Notes: generated by a model from the sequence alone, not told the origin. Shown: positions 18,101 to 26,217, counted from the first letter of the stretch. The stretch is 64,000 bases of DNA from Frankia umida (GCF_023242945.1 NZ_JALKFT010000001.1:62001-126000), one strand, 5' to 3'. A program made the numbers and translations.

Positions 18101-18561
18101 TTCTTTCCGCCCGAGCGACTGGCGGCGGTGCCGTCGGCCCCCTTACCGGCGACATCGACCTGCAGTACCCGACCCGCCGGCAGACCCGTGATCGTGCCGG
18201 ACGCCTGGCCGCCGCCCCCACCGGCACGGCCGGTGACGTCTCCCACCGGCGATCCGCCATGGGCGGCGTCACCGGCGACGAAATAGCGGCCGCCCTGGGC
18301 GCCGACCGCCGTGATCTGCACCCACCGTGCGCCCGTGGGCATCGTGAAGGTGTCCGACCCGACCGTGTTGTAGGTGCACGTCGTCCCGCTGAGAACGCCC
18401 GACGTCCCGCACGGCGACGGTGACGTGGGTCCGCAGCCGGCCAGTCCCAGGCTCAGCGCCATCCCCAGCACCGAACCGGACCACGCGAACACATGGCTTC
18501 TTCTTCTGACGTGCGGTCCCCAGCGACGTTGCATTGGCGATCCAGACAAAATAGTCAACAC
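15121..18561 (-). CDS. Giant lipoprotein: Gly-rich domain, YVTN beta-propeller, Gly-rich domain
   Basis: About 1146 residues. The signal peptide ends in a lipobox (GLAGC near residue 43). A glycine-rich module follows (about 50-405) with TFTMPTGARWVQITAVGAQGG and repeated GGSGGGG stretches, resembling the glycine-rich domain of ALK-type receptors. After a Ser/Thr/Pro linker come seven near-identical 42-residue YVTN repeats (VTPIDVATNT...ITPDGKTVYVTN, about 449-745), enough for one seven-bladed propeller. A second glycine-rich module similar to the first (about 750-1110) and a Pro-Ala tail end the protein. GTG at 18561 is used; ATG at 18534 is an alternative. Each glycine-rich half has paired cysteines. 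Likely a surface-exposed binding or adhesion protein; no enzymatic motif seen. Confidence 0.85.
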   Translation of the reverse strand: MLTILSGSPMQRRWGPHVRRRSHVFAWSGSVLGMALSLGLAGCGPTSPSPCGTSGVLSGTTCTYNTVGSDTFTMPTGARWVQITAVGAQGGRYFVAGDAAHGGSPVGDVTGRAGGGGGQASGTITGLPAGRVLQVDVAGKGADGTAASRSGGKNNGPSGGQGAVGGFGGSNGGVTGGKGDAGGSEGGTASNNGGNGSGGGGSSDVRIATAGCAALTCGLSDRVLVGAGGGGGGGTGGQGYALPGAGGAGGGASGAAGSALIDGGHPGAPGGGGSQTAGGAAGLNPGRHATPPPPDPTDPRFGGDGADGAAGRGGVGGVGNQACLGEHNPPCRNPDDTESGGGAGGGGGGGYFGGGGGSGGGGTSIGGGGAGAGGGGGSSFSAATVTSAVLTSGVNTGTVNTGNGQVIISWGTSASPSPTPSTSPSASPTSPTPTSTSGPTQGPGTKPAPATAYVINNFGNTVTPIDVTTNTAGTPIPVGAHPRGITVTPDGRTVYVTNQADNTVTPIDVATNTTRTPIPVGQVPFGVAVTPNGKTVYVVDNLSRDVTPIDVATSTPGARIPVGDDAHGIVITPNGRTAYVANAASNTVTPIDVATNTAGTPIPAGNNPQWVTVTPDGKTVYVTDNANAGSATVTPIDVATNAPGKAIPVSDRPVGIAITPDGKTLYVTNERDNVVTPIDVATNTPGATVPTGGVEPFAIAITPDGVAAYAVNRDSSTVTPIDVATNNPASPISVGDRPVGIAIAPARTVPAGPVCGNTGAQSGTTCTYHTVGSDTFTVPAGVDSVEITVTGAQGGHYFVAGDEAHPSPAGDITGRPGGSGGQASGTVTGLTSGQVLQVDVAGKGADATAASRSGGMSNGPSGGSGALGGFGGANAGVPGGPGDGSGANGGTAFNGGNGSGGGGSSDVRLATAGCATLACDLSTRVLVAGGGGGGGGVGGQGNALGGAGGDAGADGGALVDGGNAGIPGKAGTRTVGGSGGLNGCRHGTGNPPVGDPLIDPRCGGDGTDGASGAGGTGGAGNRPCNGVYTPACADPNATTSGGGAGGGAGGGYFGGGGGSGGGGTFGGGGGAGGGGAGGSSFAASSIVNPVLTTGVNSGTVNGGNGEVTITWTTSGTPAPAPAPAPAPAPAPAPAPTPALATKPDQT
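16325..17215. repeat. 126-bp repeat array encoding seven YVTN blades
   Basis: The block gtggccacgtcgatcggcgt recurs seven times at about 126-bp spacing (near 16391, 16517, 16643, 16777, 16907, 17033 and 17159). Each unit encodes 42 residues; one unit has a three-residue insertion. The high DNA identity suggests recent expansion or gene conversion. Confidence 0.85.
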
Positions 18562-18982
18562 CGAGCACTCTCTTGGCCATGCGCCCTGAAATCAGAGATC
18601 CAGGGGCCCTGAACTGTTTTTCGCCAGGTTCTTCGAGGAACGTGCCGAAACTCTGGATGCGCCGGGCGATCGCTTCGGTGCGCGATATCGCTCTGGTCGG
18701 CGCGGTAACCGGTACGGGGTGAATGCCCGCGTCCCCGTCCCGTGCGGTGTCAATCGCAGGCTGGCGGTCGCGTCATCAGGCGCGGATCGGCTTCTCCGGC
18801 GGCCGCCCAGAGTCAGGAGGCGGTAGCAGGCCAGTCGGCGCACGATCCCTGCCACGGTCGGGAAACCAACCGGTGGACGATCCGTTCCACCGGTTCGAAC
18901 GGTGTGTCGTCAGGCGGCGAGGTGTCGGGCGACCCATGCCCTCGGTGCCGGGCCGCCCCCGAACCGCGTGTTCCAGGTGCTC
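18562..18982. other. 421-bp intergenic region
   Basis: Lies between the start of the giant lipoprotein and the end of the next minus-strand gene. It should hold the lipoprotein promoter and any terminator of the upstream gene; neither could be placed with confidence. No gene is supported. Confidence 0.4.
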
Positions 18983-20053
18983 TCAGACGCCGTCGTCAGC
19001 GCACAGCGCCCAGGCCTCCGAGTAGGTGCTCGGCGAGCTCATACCCCCGGTGTGGGTGAAGGCCGTCCAGTACGCGGCCGTGGTGGTCCCGTCGCTGACC
19101 GGATTACCACTCGCGTCGCTGGGGAAGCTTCCGTTGAGGTGGTCGCCGCCCGAGCCTGGTCCGGTGAAGTCGGTCGTGGTCACGCTGCCGCCGCTGATGG
19201 CGGCGCCCCCGCTGATCAGCTTCCCGTCCGTGCTGGGGCAGTTGACCGTCACCTTCTTGCCCGTGCTCCCCGTGGTCGGGCCGCTCGCCTCGCTGTAACG
19301 CACCTTCACGGTGACACCACTGATGTTGATGCCGCTTCCGCTGCAGATCGCGTAGGCATAGGTCTCATTGGTGCTGTTGGTGCCGTTGGCCCATCCGACG
19401 GCGGTCCAGGAGTCGGGATTGGTCTCGCCATCGGCCGCGGCCTTCAGACCGAAGTCGTGCGCCGAGTTGTTGAAGGTCGGAAAACTCGCGATCGGCTTGA
19501 AGTCGCCGACGCTGGCCGGCGTGGTACGCGCACCGCCGCCGAGCAGGATCGTGTTCGCCGGGCAGGTGGCGGTGACCCGCCCCACCGTCGTCGCGGCAGT
19601 GGGTGCGTTGGTCTTGTTCATGACCACCTGGGTGTGACTGATCAGGTTACTGGTGAAACACACCGCGTAGGGGGTCGTGGAGAAGGCGCTCTCGGCCTGG
19701 CCGCCGCTTCCACCGATCCCGAGCCAGTGGGTCACGTCGGTGCCGACGACCCCGGTGGAACCGGTGTATTCGGCGGTGCCGTTGGAGCTGGGCGAGGTAC
19801 CCATCACATGGTTGCCGTTGCCGGTACCGGTGGCCTGGTTGATCCCACCACCGGAGATCAGGCCGCTACCGCAGTCCGCGTGGGTCGAGATCTCGGAGTT
19901 CGCGGTCGCGGGACCGCTGGTGGCGCCAGGTGACTTCACCGTCACGGCCACGGTATTGGCGTACGCCGCGGTCGGGAAGGCCACGCCCAGCGCGGCACCC
20001 AGGACAAGGACCGTTCCCGCTGTGCGCACACGCACGGACAGATGTGCTCTCAC
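18983..20053 (-). CDS. Secreted protein with three Cys/Gly repeats
   Basis: About 356 residues. GTG at 20053 is chosen because AAAGG lies 5 nt upstream and it yields a clean signal peptide (hydrophobic core TAGTVLVLGAALGVAF, cleavage after AAYA). The mature part holds three repeats of about 100 residues, each with an early Cys followed by a Leu-x-x-Gly-Gly-Gly/Ala motif (GLISGGGIN, ILLGGGART, LISGGAAIS), a central Trp segment and a closing Tyr/Trp-Ala-x-Cys, suggesting one disulfide per repeat. No family name was recognised. Same strand as the giant lipoprotein but 420 bp apart, so co-transcription is uncertain. Confidence 0.75.
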   Translation of the reverse strand: MRAHLSVRVRTAGTVLVLGAALGVAFPTAAYANTVAVTVKSPGATSGPATANSEISTHADCGSGLISGGGINQATGTGNGNHVMGTSPSSNGTAEYTGSTGVVGTDVTHWLGIGGSGGQAESAFSTTPYAVCFTSNLISHTQVVMNKTNAPTAATTVGRVTATCPANTILLGGGARTTPASVGDFKPIASFPTFNNSAHDFGLKAAADGETNPDSWTAVGWANGTNSTNETYAYAICSGSGINISGVTVKVRYSEASGPTTGSTGKKVTVNCPSTDGKLISGGAAISGGSVTTTDFTGPGSGGDHLNGSFPSDASGNPVSDGTTTAAYWTAFTHTGGMSSPSTYSEAWALCADDGV

Positions 20054-20639
20054 GTCAACCTTTGCGTCAGGGGCGCGATGCGGGCAGACGCGCCCATTCA
20101 CACCGGGAAGACAATTTCTGAGGTGGGAACGCAGGCTGTGCGACGCTGCACAGGTTCCGCAGATGCGGAGCTATCGCGATAAACGATCCGCATCCACGTC
20201 GAACTTCTAGTCCTTGTGCCGCTCCGTGTCAAGAAGATTCAAGATCGGAAATATCCTCGATCTTGCCGTCACGGACCGAATCGGGCGCTGGCCACTGGTT
20301 GCGCGGCCGCCCGGGAAAGATCGCCGCGGGAGCCTGACCGTCGACCGCGCCAGGATCAGTGACGTGTAGCCCGCCGGCCGATTCACCCCGACCAGCCGAC
20401 TCGGGTCGAGCCGGACGTCCCCGCCCCAGCGGGTATTTCGATCGCGCAACGTAACGCTCACGAACACGCCTGACGCGCCGTCCGGGAACAGGGAAGCAGC
20501 TTCCCTGCCCGCGGCTCCCGGCACCGATGCCCCGTCGGAGCTCGATGATCGACTGAAGCTCGCCGGGCCCGGCGGGAGCCCCGCGGACGAACCCGCCGGA
20601 GCCTCGGCCTGCTCCACGTCAGGTATCGTCAGAGGACTG
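20054..20639. other. 586-bp intergenic region before tRNA-Thr
   Basis: An open minus frame here (to 20716) runs through the tRNA gene and is rejected. A 7-bp inverted repeat (AAGATCG at 20241-20247, CGATCTT at 20258-20264) sits in an AT-richer stretch. The region presumably holds the promoter of the secreted protein and of the tRNA; nothing else is supported. Confidence 0.4.
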
Positions 20640-20715
20640 GCCGGTGTGGCGCAATTGGCAGCGCTCTCGACTTGTAATCGAGGGGTTAGGGGTTCGAGTC
20701 CCCTCGCCGGCTCCA
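20640..20715 (+). tRNA. tRNA-Thr (anticodon TGT)
   Basis: A 76-nt cloverleaf read by eye. The acceptor stem GCCGGTG/CGCCGGC includes one G-U pair; the D-stem is GCGC/GCGC. The anticodon stem CTCGA/TCGAG has loop CTTGTAA, giving anticodon TGT. The T-arm is GGGG-TTCGAGT-CCCC, and CCA is encoded at the 3' end. No integrase or duplicated tRNA 3' end is present nearby. Confidence 0.95.
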
Positions 20716-20843
20716 CATCGATGGCCTCTGAGCCGCGGTCTTGCCGCCTCTGTGCGGTGCTGTCGAGGTCATGGGCGAGTCTCCCCCAGCCGGCCGAGAC
20801 CGCCTGACCTCTCCCGCTGAACGGCTTCCCGTCACCGCGCGGT

Positions 20844-21824
20844 TCAGGCGGATGCCGCCCCGTTCACGGTGGTCGGACGGCTGTGGGCGCGGGCAGCGAG
20901 GTCACGGCAGACCACGGCGAGGTCGAGGCCGGCGGCGGCGAGGGCCAGCGGCCAGGTGCTCGTCTCGGTCATCCCCGGGGCGACGTTGACCTCCAGGAAC
21001 TGTGGTGTTCCGGTCGCATCGACAATCATGTCGGTGCGGGAGAGGTCCCGCAGGCCAAGGGCCTGATGCGCGAGGAGGGCGGTCCGCGCGGCGGCATCCA
21101 GGACCGCGGGGGCAAGCCGGGCGGGGGTGTAGAAGTTCGTGGCCCCGGCAGTGTAGCGGGCGGCGTAGTCGTAGGCACGGCCCGCGGCCGGTTCGATCTC
21201 CACCGCCGGGAGCGCGACCGGCCCGTCGCCGGTGTCCACGACACCGACCGCGATCTCCATGCCGGCCACGGCCTGCTCGACGAGTGCGCAGTCGTGGTAA
21301 CCGAAGCAGGCCATCAGGGCCTCGGCGACCTCGCCGGCACCCTCGACCCGGCTCACGCCGAACGACGATCCACCCGCCCGCGGTTTCACGACCAGCGGCA
21401 GGCCGAGGCGGGCGACGATCCGTTCGATGAGCGCCGCGGCGCCAAGGTCGTGGAACGCCTCCCGCGGCAGTGTCACCGACGCCGGGGTCGCGATCCCCCG
21501 GTCGGCGACGGCGGCCTTCGCGGTGGCCTTGTCGAACGCCACGCGGCAGGCCGCCGGCACCGCTCCCACGTACGGCAGGTCGTAGAGGTCGAGGACCTCG
21601 CGGATCGTGCCGTCCTCCCCGGAGGTGCCGTGCAGGACCGGGAACACCACCGCCGGCCGCTCGGCCGCCAGCGCCGGCAACGTGTCGGCGTCGACGTCCA
21701 CCAGCTCGGCATCGACTCCGATCGAGACCAACGCGTCCCGCAGCCGGCCGCCGGAACGCAGCGACACCTCCCGCTCCGGCGACAGTCCGCCCGCGAGGAT
21801 CAGCACTCGGCCCAGATCAGTCAT
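20844..21824 (-). CDS. ddl: D-alanine--D-alanine ligase family protein
   Basis: 326 residues. The N-terminal part GRVLILAGGLSPEREVSLRSG is the Ddl signature (GGxSxEREVS). HGTSGEDGTI, the ATP-grasp segments LPLVVKPRAGGSSFGVSR and ALVEQAVAGMEIAVGV, and the C-terminal LEVNVAPGMTETS (the NxxPG(M/F)T block) are present. It joins two D-Ala residues for peptidoglycan. ATG at 21824 has GGAGG 9 nt upstream. Actinomycetes usually carry a main Ddl with MurF or recA-type neighbours; none is here, so this may be a second paralogue with another amino-acid ligase role. Confidence 0.85.
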   Translation of the reverse strand: MTDLGRVLILAGGLSPEREVSLRSGGRLRDALVSIGVDAELVDVDADTLPALAAERPAVVFPVLHGTSGEDGTIREVLDLYDLPYVGAVPAACRVAFDKATAKAAVADRGIATPASVTLPREAFHDLGAAALIERIVARLGLPLVVKPRAGGSSFGVSRVEGAGEVAEALMACFGYHDCALVEQAVAGMEIAVGVVDTGDGPVALPAVEIEPAAGRAYDYAARYTAGATNFYTPARLAPAVLDAAARTALLAHQALGLRDLSRTDMIVDATGTPQFLEVNVAPGMTETSTWPLALAAAGLDLAVVCRDLAARAHSRPTTVNGAASA

Positions 21825-21856
21825 CGTCGCATCCTCCACACCGGTCACGGCCATGT

Positions 21857-21946
21857 CAGCAGATCAGGAACGGCCAGCAGATCAGGAACGGCCAGCGGGT
21901 CAGGAACGGCCAGCGGGTCAGGAACGGCCAGCGGGTCAGGAACGGA
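21857..21946. repeat. 18-bp tandem repeat (five copies) over the aminotransferase stop codon
   Basis: Five units of cagcrgrtcaggaacggc run from inside the aminotransferase 3' end into the gap before ddl. On the minus strand each unit reads in frame CGT-TCC-TGA, so every copy repeats the gene's last two codons and its stop. Confidence 0.85.
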
Positions 21947-23180
21947 AGGTGTCACGCAACGCCAGCTCATCGCGTACCACCCGGGCCAGGCGTTCCACTC
22001 CTTCGCGGACGCGGTCCGCCGGGGGGTAGCAGTACGACAACCGCATGCTGGTCCCACCCGACCCGTCGGCGTAGAACCCACGGCCCGGTACGTAGGCGAC
22101 GCGAGCCGCGATCGCGCGTGCCAGCATCGCCTTCGTGTCCACCCCGTCGGGCAGGGTGAGCCAGACGAAGAACCCGCCGTCCGGCCGGGTCCAGCTCGTC
22201 CCCGCCGGCATCTGCTCGGCCAACGTCCCCAGCATCGCGTCGCGGCGCTCCCGGTACAGCTCCCGCAGCCCCTTCAGCTGCTCCGCCCACGGCTGGGTCG
22301 CCAGATACCGCTCCACCGCCAACTGGGTGAACATCGACTGCGACAGAATCGCGGACTCGGCCGCCAGCACCAGTCGTGCCGTCACCGCGGGCGGGGCCAA
22401 CGCCCAGCCCACCCGCAGACCCGGGGCCAACGTCTTCGAGAACGAACCCAGATACACCACGTCCTCCGGGGCGTCGGCGCGCATCGCCCGCGTCGGCGCT
22501 CCGGTGAACGACAGCAGCCCGTACGGGTTGTCCTCCACCACCAGCACCCCGGCCCGCCGGCACAGCTCCACCACCTCGCCCCGCCGCGACGGCGTCAGGG
22601 TGATCCCAGCCGGGTTCTGGAAGGTCGGCACCGTGTACAGCAGCTTCACCCGCGCGCCGTCCGCCGCCAGCCGCGCCAGGGTCTGCGCCAACGCGGCCGG
22701 CGACAGGCCCTCGTCGTCCATCGGTACGTGCACGACCCGCGCCTGGTAGGCGGCGAACGTGTTGATCGCCGTCACGTACGTCGGGCCCTCGGTCAGCACC
22801 ACATCCCCGGGATCGACGAACACCCGGGTCAGCAGATCCAACGCCTGCTGCGAACCGGCCGTCACCACCACACTGTCGGGATGGGCGTCGGTGATGCCCT
22901 CAAGCGCCATCACGTCGCAGATCCGCGCCCGCAGCTCCGGATCGCCCTGCGCCGACCCGTACTGCAATGCCACCGCACCCCGACGGGTCACCACGTCGGC
23001 TACCGTCGCCGCGACCGCTTCCATCGGCAACGCGTCCACCGCCGGCATCCCCCCGGCCAGCGACACGATCTCCGGACGCGATGCCACCGCGAACAGCGCC
23101 CGTACCTCGCTCGCGATCATTCCCCGCGCGCGCTCGGCATACCGATCCCGCCACCGATCCAGGCTCACGACCCGCGACAC
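21936..23180 (-). CDS. PLP-dependent aminotransferase (class I/II, 2-aminoadipate type)
   Basis: About 414 residues. Features: VSLAGGMPAVDALP, LQYGSAQGDPELR, VVTAGSQQALDLLTRVF, DNPYGLLSF and the PLP-lysine block YLGSFSKTLAPGLRVGWA. FVWLTLPDGVD and MRLSYCYPP close the family pattern. It belongs to the MocR-like/LysN branch without a DNA-binding domain. Amino donor and acceptor are not predictable. GTG at 23180 or 23168 fits the family start (VSLDRWRDRYAERARGM); the longer frame reads into an unrelated upstream sequence. Its stop codon sits in an 18-bp repeat array. It is followed by ddl on the same strand. Confidence 0.9.
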   Translation of the reverse strand: MSRVVSLDRWRDRYAERARGMIASEVRALFAVASRPEIVSLAGGMPAVDALPMEAVAATVADVVTRRGAVALQYGSAQGDPELRARICDVMALEGITDAHPDSVVVTAGSQQALDLLTRVFVDPGDVVLTEGPTYVTAINTFAAYQARVVHVPMDDEGLSPAALAQTLARLAADGARVKLLYTVPTFQNPAGITLTPSRRGEVVELCRRAGVLVVEDNPYGLLSFTGAPTRAMRADAPEDVVYLGSFSKTLAPGLRVGWALAPPAVTARLVLAAESAILSQSMFTQLAVERYLATQPWAEQLKGLRELYRERRDAMLGTLAEQMPAGTSWTRPDGGFFVWLTLPDGVDTKAMLARAIAARVAYVPGRGFYADGSGGTSMRLSYCYPPADRVREGVERLARVVRDELALRDTFRS

Positions 23181-23609
23181 TACCCGCGGTACCCACACCA
23201 CAGCACACCGATATCCACATCCGGTCTCGACGACCACGGTGCCCCCAGAGGCCACCAACCCGAGCAGCAGCCGGCCGCCGGTATCGGCCGTGCGCCGAGC
23301 GCCGCACCCGGCCGGTTTCGGTCGAACACAAAGCCCTGCGCCTGTGCCAGGGCGACGAGTGGACGCAGCTGGACTTCGCTCGTCACCACCGGGAGCATCA
23401 ACGTTGCGAGCTCTTCCAGCGCGGCGCGATCGTGGCTGTGGGCAAGGAAAGCGCCAGCCTCGGAAGCGTAGGTGAGGCGGTCTGCGAGAGCGGGGGCCCG
23501 CGTGCCGACCAGGAGTTCGGCTGCGCCCTCCCAGAAGCAGCCGTTCGGAATCCCACTTCGCGTGGCCGGTGACCGTTTCGCCGTCGCCCGAGACCCGGAC
23601 CTGCCGCAC
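23181..23609 (-). pseudogene. Small unidentified gene, probably frameshifted
   Basis: Starting at GTG 23609, one frame gives a protein-like VRVSGDGETVTGHAKWDSERLLLG, then degenerates. Shifting frame near 23530 gives a well-behaved continuation, AAELLVGTRAPALADRL, TYASEAGAFLAHSHDRAALEE and VVTSEVQLRPLVALAQAQG, with good codon usage to about 23300. The two halves together would make a protein of about 110 residues. No family was recognised. A real frameshift, programmed shift or sequencing error are all possible. It lies between the oxidoreductase and aminotransferase genes on the same strand. Confidence 0.35.
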
Positions 23610-23633
23610 CGGGCGGCTGATGAAGTGTGCGGA

Positions 23634-24713
23634 TCAGCTGGCTGTCGTGAACCGTGCGGGTCGGCATCCGACCAGCTCGGGTGACTCGACTCCACCGATC
23701 AGCTCCTGGACCACCAGTCGGCCTATCAGCGGGGCAAGGGTCACGCCGGAGTGCATGACAGCCAGGTAGAGCCCTTGCACACCTGGAATCGGGCCGATGA
23801 TCGGTGCTCCGTCCGCGGGCATCGGACGCTGACCAACGGATATCCGGTCCAGGCGGATATCCGCCGCGTGATGGAAGGTGGCTCGGATCTTCTGCGCGCT
23901 TCGGCGGGCGATCCCGGCCAGAGCCTCCTCGGAGACATCGGTACCGCATGCCGCCGGGACCAGCAACTGCCCGCTCCGGTTCTGGCGAACTTCGAGCGAA
24001 GGTCCGTCTATCAGGGCTTTCACCAGGCCTCGCGGTGCGTCGAAACGCAGCAGAACCGCCGCGGAGGCGGTAACGGGTACCGGTACGCCGAACGGCTCAC
24101 ACAGGCGGGGAACTCCGGTCCCGGCCGCCACGACCACGGTGTCCGCCGGCATGAACCCAACGGAGGTTTCCACCCCCACCACTCGGGTTCCCCTGGTACG
24201 CAGGCCCGTGGCGCGAACACCGAGCCGCACCTGCGCACCGCTGCCGCAGGCCGACTGGAGAAGCGCCGTCGTGACGGCGAGCGGGTCGACGGCGCCATCT
24301 CCCGGATGCCAGACCGCCCGGGCCGGTGGCTCACGCAGATTCGGCTCCACCACGGCCACCTCCACCACAGCCACCTCGGCCGCGGTGAGAACCTCCGATC
24401 CGTCATCGGTCCGGGTCACATCGGGCTGGGTGTGCGGCTGGTCTCGCCAGGACAGCGAACCCGTCCACTGAACGTGCACTCCGGCGAGTTCGTCCTGCAA
24501 CTGGTGCCATTGCGGCAGGGCACCCCCGCGTAGCGCCATCATGCCGCCAGGCCACTGTCCCCAGGCGCCGATCCAGGCGAACGAACTTCCGGTCGCGTTG
24601 GAAGCGCCCGGTGACCGGCCGGCGTCCAGCACGGTTACCGCGGTCGCGCGCCGGGCAGCGCGGGACGCGATCGCCGCACCGACAATGCCCGCACCGACGA
24701 CCACCAGACGCAC
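23634..24713 (-). CDS. FAD-dependent oxidoreductase (D-amino-acid oxidase/glycine oxidase fold)
   Basis: 359 residues. The N-terminal dinucleotide fold VVVGAGIVGAAIASRAAR is followed by the SSFAWIGAWGQW substrate-side segment typical of DAO-family amine oxidases. Near the C-terminus the second flavin region reads RPMPADGAPIIGPIPGVQGLYLAVMHSGVTLAP. The enzyme should oxidise an amine or amino acid with FAD. GTG at 24713 has an excellent GGAGGTGA site just upstream. With a small broken gene, an aminotransferase and ddl on the same strand it may be part of an amino-acid-related operon. Substrate unknown. Confidence 0.88.
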   Translation of the reverse strand: MRLVVVGAGIVGAAIASRAARRATAVTVLDAGRSPGASNATGSSFAWIGAWGQWPGGMMALRGGALPQWHQLQDELAGVHVQWTGSLSWRDQPHTQPDVTRTDDGSEVLTAAEVAVVEVAVVEPNLREPPARAVWHPGDGAVDPLAVTTALLQSACGSGAQVRLGVRATGLRTRGTRVVGVETSVGFMPADTVVVAAGTGVPRLCEPFGVPVPVTASAAVLLRFDAPRGLVKALIDGPSLEVRQNRSGQLLVPAACGTDVSEEALAGIARRSAQKIRATFHHAADIRLDRISVGQRPMPADGAPIIGPIPGVQGLYLAVMHSGVTLAPLIGRLVVQELIGGVESPELVGCRPARFTTAS

Positions 24714-24877
24714 GGCTCACCTCCGAGGACATCTGTGATTCGACCAGCTGCGGTCCGTCCCAGGATGGCCTTTGACCGTCAGCGTGGGATCGTACGGGTG
24801 GGGCTGGGAAAGGTGTTTTCGCGCCGGGCCGAAAAAACGGGCTTCTCGTGCCTGCCAGGCGATCCGGAAGGGGTGCC

Positions 24878-25309
24878 GTGAGCGTTCGTGGCATGTGGGT
24901 GTGGGGCGTCGCGCTGACGGCGATGGCCGGATGCGGCGCCGCGGGCAAGGGTGGTGGTGGGGCTGCGCCGCCGTCGAATCCGGGTGCCACGACGGTAGGC
25001 CCGGTGGCAGCGTTCGGGCGCCCCACGGAGGTCGCCGCGTTCGTCTCCACGTTCCGGGCGCTGTACCCGGCACTGGCGCAGGGTCGATCGGACGAGGCCC
25101 TCGGCGCGGACGTGATCCAGGTGTGCCAGCACGATCTGCGTGACCCGTCGACAGGCCGACGTTCAGCGCACGGCGAGGCGGTCGCCCTCCAGCGCATACC
25201 GGGCAGGTTCGAGCGCGACGGCATCACGGTCGACCTGACCACCGCACGGACGATTCTGGCTGTGGCCCAGGGCACCGCGTGCGGCCCGGTCGAGGTCAAA
25301 GGAAGCTAG
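24878..25309 (+). CDS. Small lipoprotein
   Basis: 143 residues. A short signal (VRGMWVWGVALTAMAGC) carries a lipobox, then Gly/Pro/Ala linker and a compact helical domain (EVAAFVSTFRALYPALAQG...DVIQVCQHDLRD...AQGTACGPVEV) with two cysteines likely to form a disulfide. GTG at 24878 is chosen over an upstream ATG because of the GGAAGGGG ribosome site and the signal peptide. It converges with the OmpA-like lipoprotein gene. The pattern recalls small secreted DUF732-like proteins, but that assignment is weak; function unknown. Confidence 0.65.
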   Translation: MSVRGMWVWGVALTAMAGCGAAGKGGGGAAPPSNPGATTVGPVAAFGRPTEVAAFVSTFRALYPALAQGRSDEALGADVIQVCQHDLRDPSTGRRSAHGEAVALQRIPGRFERDGITVDLTTARTILAVAQGTACGPVEVKGS

Positions 25310-25410
25310 CCGGCCGAGGAAGCCAGCCGGGTCGAGGCGGTCCCGGCCGCCTCGGGAGAGATCGGTCTCGCCTCGGGAGAGATCGGTCCCGAAGCCGGGT
25401 GGGGAGTGCG

Positions 25411-26217
25411 CTAGCGGGGCAGGCGGACGACGAGTTCGACGCGGCGGTCGAAACGCTGACCCTCCGGGTCGGGGGAACCGTCCGGGTTGGTCTCCTCGGC
25501 CAGGGGACGCGAGCTGCCCAGGCCGACGGAGGTGACCGAGGCCGCGCGCACCCCGTGGTCGAGGAGGTACTGCCGGACGACGGCGGCTCGGCGTTCCGAG
25601 AGGGCCTGGTTGGCACCGGCCGTGCCCGTCGCGTCGGTGTGGCCACGGATCTGGATGTCTCCGCCGGCGTAACGCGTGTTGATCAGCCTGATGGTCGCGT
25701 CCATCGTGTCGGTGCTGCCGATGACGGAGCTGCCGGTCTCGAACAGGGCGTCGCTGTTGAAGACCAGAACGAAGACCTCCCGGCCGGCCTCGTCGGTCGC
25801 GGCGAGGTTCTCGGCCGAGATCCCGGTGAGGTCGACGTCGTCGGGTCCGGGCAGTCGGTACAGCGAATCCGGGACCAGCCTGGTGCCGTCCTCCGGGGTG
25901 TGCGCGTAGCCGCTGACGTCCCCGCAGGGCAGGCGCAGGACGAGTCCCGCGCCGTAATCCCGGGTGCCGCAGGTGGGGTCGGGTGTTCCGTCCCCGGTGA
26001 TGTCATGCAGACCCGGGGTGGCTCCGGGCGGCAACGTCGAGGAGGGCTGATCACCGGTCGGCGTGCCGGTCGCGGGTCGGGGGGTCGCGGTGCTGGCTGG
26101 CCGGGCCTGGGGCGAGGGCGTGCCGCCGGCGGACCCGGACGTGCCCGCGCAGCCGCCGACGAGCAGTGTGCCGACGGTCGCGGTGACCAGCAGCGTCACC
26201 ATTCCTGTTCGCGTCAT
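25411..26217 (-). CDS. OmpA-family lipoprotein
   Basis: 268 residues. The signal peptide ends in lipobox LLVGGC; a Pro/Thr/Ser-rich linker follows to about residue 70. A Cys-containing middle part is followed by an OmpA C-terminal peptidoglycan-binding domain (VLVFNSDALFETGSSVIG, then IQIRGHTDATGTAGANQALSERRAAVVRQYLL and RFDRRVELVVRLPR). The domain binds diaminopimelate in peptidoglycan, so the protein should bridge membrane and wall. ATG at 26217 has GGGGGAG 4 nt upstream; the GTG at 26229 is less likely. Confidence 0.88.
   Translation of the reverse strand: MTRTGMVTLLVTATVGTLLVGGCAGTSGSAGGTPSPQARPASTATPRPATGTPTGDQPSSTLPPGATPGLHDITGDGTPDPTCGTRDYGAGLVLRLPCGDVSGYAHTPEDGTRLVPDSLYRLPGPDDVDLTGISAENLAATDEAGREVFVLVFNSDALFETGSSVIGSTDTMDATIRLINTRYAGGDIQIRGHTDATGTAGANQALSERRAAVVRQYLLDHGVRAASVTSVGLGSSRPLAEETNPDGSPDPEGQRFDRRVELVVRLPR

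Noticed and set aside
15094..18423. 1109-residue plus-strand open frame
   Set aside because: Antisense to the Gly-rich/YVTN lipoprotein; its Arg/Gly/Val repeats mirror the coding repeats on the minus strand.
20640..20715. tRNA-Thr as an integration site for a mobile element
   Set aside because: No integrase, no repeated tRNA 3' end and no change in gene content typical of an element nearby.
20207..20716. 169-residue minus-strand open frame
   Set aside because: It runs through the complete tRNA-Thr gene and has no family signal; a chance GC-rich frame.
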